Shown one piece after another: positions 62,883 to 64,000 of a stretch of 64,000 bases of DNA. Each line of letters opens with the position of its first letter. Position 1 is the first letter of the stretch. The notes under the pieces were generated by a model that saw nothing but the letters and a program-made list of their open reading frames with translations, was not told where the DNA came from and searched no databases. Source of the stretch: Ascidia mentula (taxonomy: Eukaryota > Chordata > Ascidiacea > Phlebobranchia > Ascidiidae); the NCBI GenBank assembly GCA_947561715.1, contig OX387198.1, forward strand, positions 17,546,001-17,610,000, in the 5' to 3' direction. The position numbers were made by a program, and so were the translations under genes.

Positions 62883-64000
62883 CTTACATGCAATATGTTT
62901 TCTCTTATTTTATCGGCAATTTTTTGATAAGCTTGTTGTACACATGAAATGTTATGTATCTTCCAAATGTTGCTTACTTTTTACTTAACTTGCAGGTAAC
63001 TTTTACTGTTGGAACAAAAAAAACATGCTTCTATTAATAAGATAGTCCTTAAATTTGTACCAGTTTATTTGTTTTTACTCCCCGTCTGTTTTATAATTAA
63101 CATCACCATCCACAAATTTGTTTGCAATAGTATGTATTTACAAAAACAACTAACACTTCTTTCGACTTTAATTTGAAGTTAACTCAAGTAATATACTGTG
63201 CATACCAAGTTGACGCAAAATATTTCTCAGGCCGCATCTCTCAATTAAATCCCAAAAATTGAGTTTTAGAAGTCATTTGTTATTGTGCACCTGGTTACAG
63301 TTTCTCTTGTTTGCCAAAAACAATTGCCGGGTCTGATGACTCATGAAGGGGGTCTACTATTGCTGAACAGAAAAAAAAATTGATTGCAGCTGCATTAAGA
63401 CAGCACATTGGGGGGTTTTGCAAAGGCTAACTGCTAAATTGTCAGTCCTAGGGGGTGTACAAACAGCACCGGTGGGGCCCAAAGACAATTACAAGACATC
63501 TAATTCTTCATGAATTGTGTAGAGGAGGGTTGGTGGCTTCACTTAATCGCAAATGGAGGTAACTTTCTCTGATTCATTTTTTCACAAAACAAACCTACAC
63601 CTTTTTCTGCTTTTTTGACCAAAATAATGGCCAACAGAGGGTCAAAATGCCCCCGGGGGAGCAGTTTAAGTAGTTATTTTGATTATAAATTTGGCCACAA
63701 TTCCTTGCCAAGGGTCCGCACTAACAGAAAATCACAAATTGAACATACTTTCTCTGATTCATTTTTTCACAAAATCAACCTCAATATTTGGGTAGTTTTT
63801 CAGCTACATGTACAACAGCACCCTCTACCAATTTACTGCCTGACTAATAGCCCTGAAAAACAAACTAAAACTGCCCCAAACACGCTGAAAATCGCCCTGG
63901 CAACAGCCTGTTCATCTGCGCTCATTCAACCAAAACACTGGCGCCCATGCATGACCCATTGCATTGTTACACACAATTTTACTCTGTTACGCAGGAGTTC
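62883..64000. other. 3' flank of UBE2R to right edge
   Basis: No gene is supported. A near-identical block of about 36 bp, built on TTTCTCTGATTCATTTTTTC, occurs at 63563-63598 and 63748-63784 in the same orientation. The region from about 63280 is relatively G/C-richer and may be a repeat whose other end lies beyond the window. Confidence 0.45.

Overview
The window reads as compact, AT-rich animal nuclear DNA with intron-dense genes. The gene set is chordate-like: BRSK/SAD kinase, SoxE, synaptojanin, EVI5, and a semaphorin. Most introns are 100-1000 bp, and there are many small inverted-repeat elements and a tRNA-derived SINE. The best guess is a tunicate such as a Ciona-type ascidian. This is inferred from gene content, compactness and the single SoxE, not from a database match.

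Layout: BRSK (-, runs off the left edge, 1184-4447); a single-pass semaphorin (+, 5742-12001); NDUFS8 (-, 13121-13959); NSRP1 (+, 14547-16467); EVI5-type Rab GAP (-, 17447-22420); ASPDH-type dehydrogenase (+, 26317-27147, one exon); an 11-kb gene-free stretch; SoxE (-, 38230-41076); synaptojanin (-, 44998-56142); a repeat cluster; UBE2R/CDC34 ubiquitin-conjugating enzyme (+, 59318-62882). Neighbours mostly alternate in strand, so starts face starts and ends face ends. No operon-like same-strand cluster is seen. The genes serve unrelated processes: neuronal polarity kinase, guidance receptor or ligand, complex I, splicing, Rab GAP and cytokinesis, NAD-linked dehydrogenase, transcription, phosphoinositide turnover in endocytosis, and ubiquitination.

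Two gene models stand out, both built exon by exon with consistent splice phases. (1) The synaptojanin homologue carries two complete SH3 domains inside its inositol 5-phosphatase catalytic domain. They lie between the WNVNGG segment and the [14 protein letters not shown] segment, where other synaptojanins have only a short loop. The same protein ends in a proline-rich tail with PxxP, DPF and DPW motifs, so SH3-to-tail contacts within one molecule are possible. (2) The semaphorin has the order Sema, PSI, two fibronectin type III domains, Thr/Ser-rich stalk, one transmembrane helix, short tail. It has no Ig or thrombospondin domain. I do not know either architecture as described.

Repeats are plentiful between genes and in introns: hAT-like MITEs (one 68 bp long with a perfect 8-bp target duplication), a three-copy tRNA-derived SINE (one copy with a 15-bp target duplication), a hairpin element with perfect 67-bp arms and a 13-bp target duplication plus a second copy in a synaptojanin intron, and a tandem cluster of long inverted repeats just upstream of synaptojanin.
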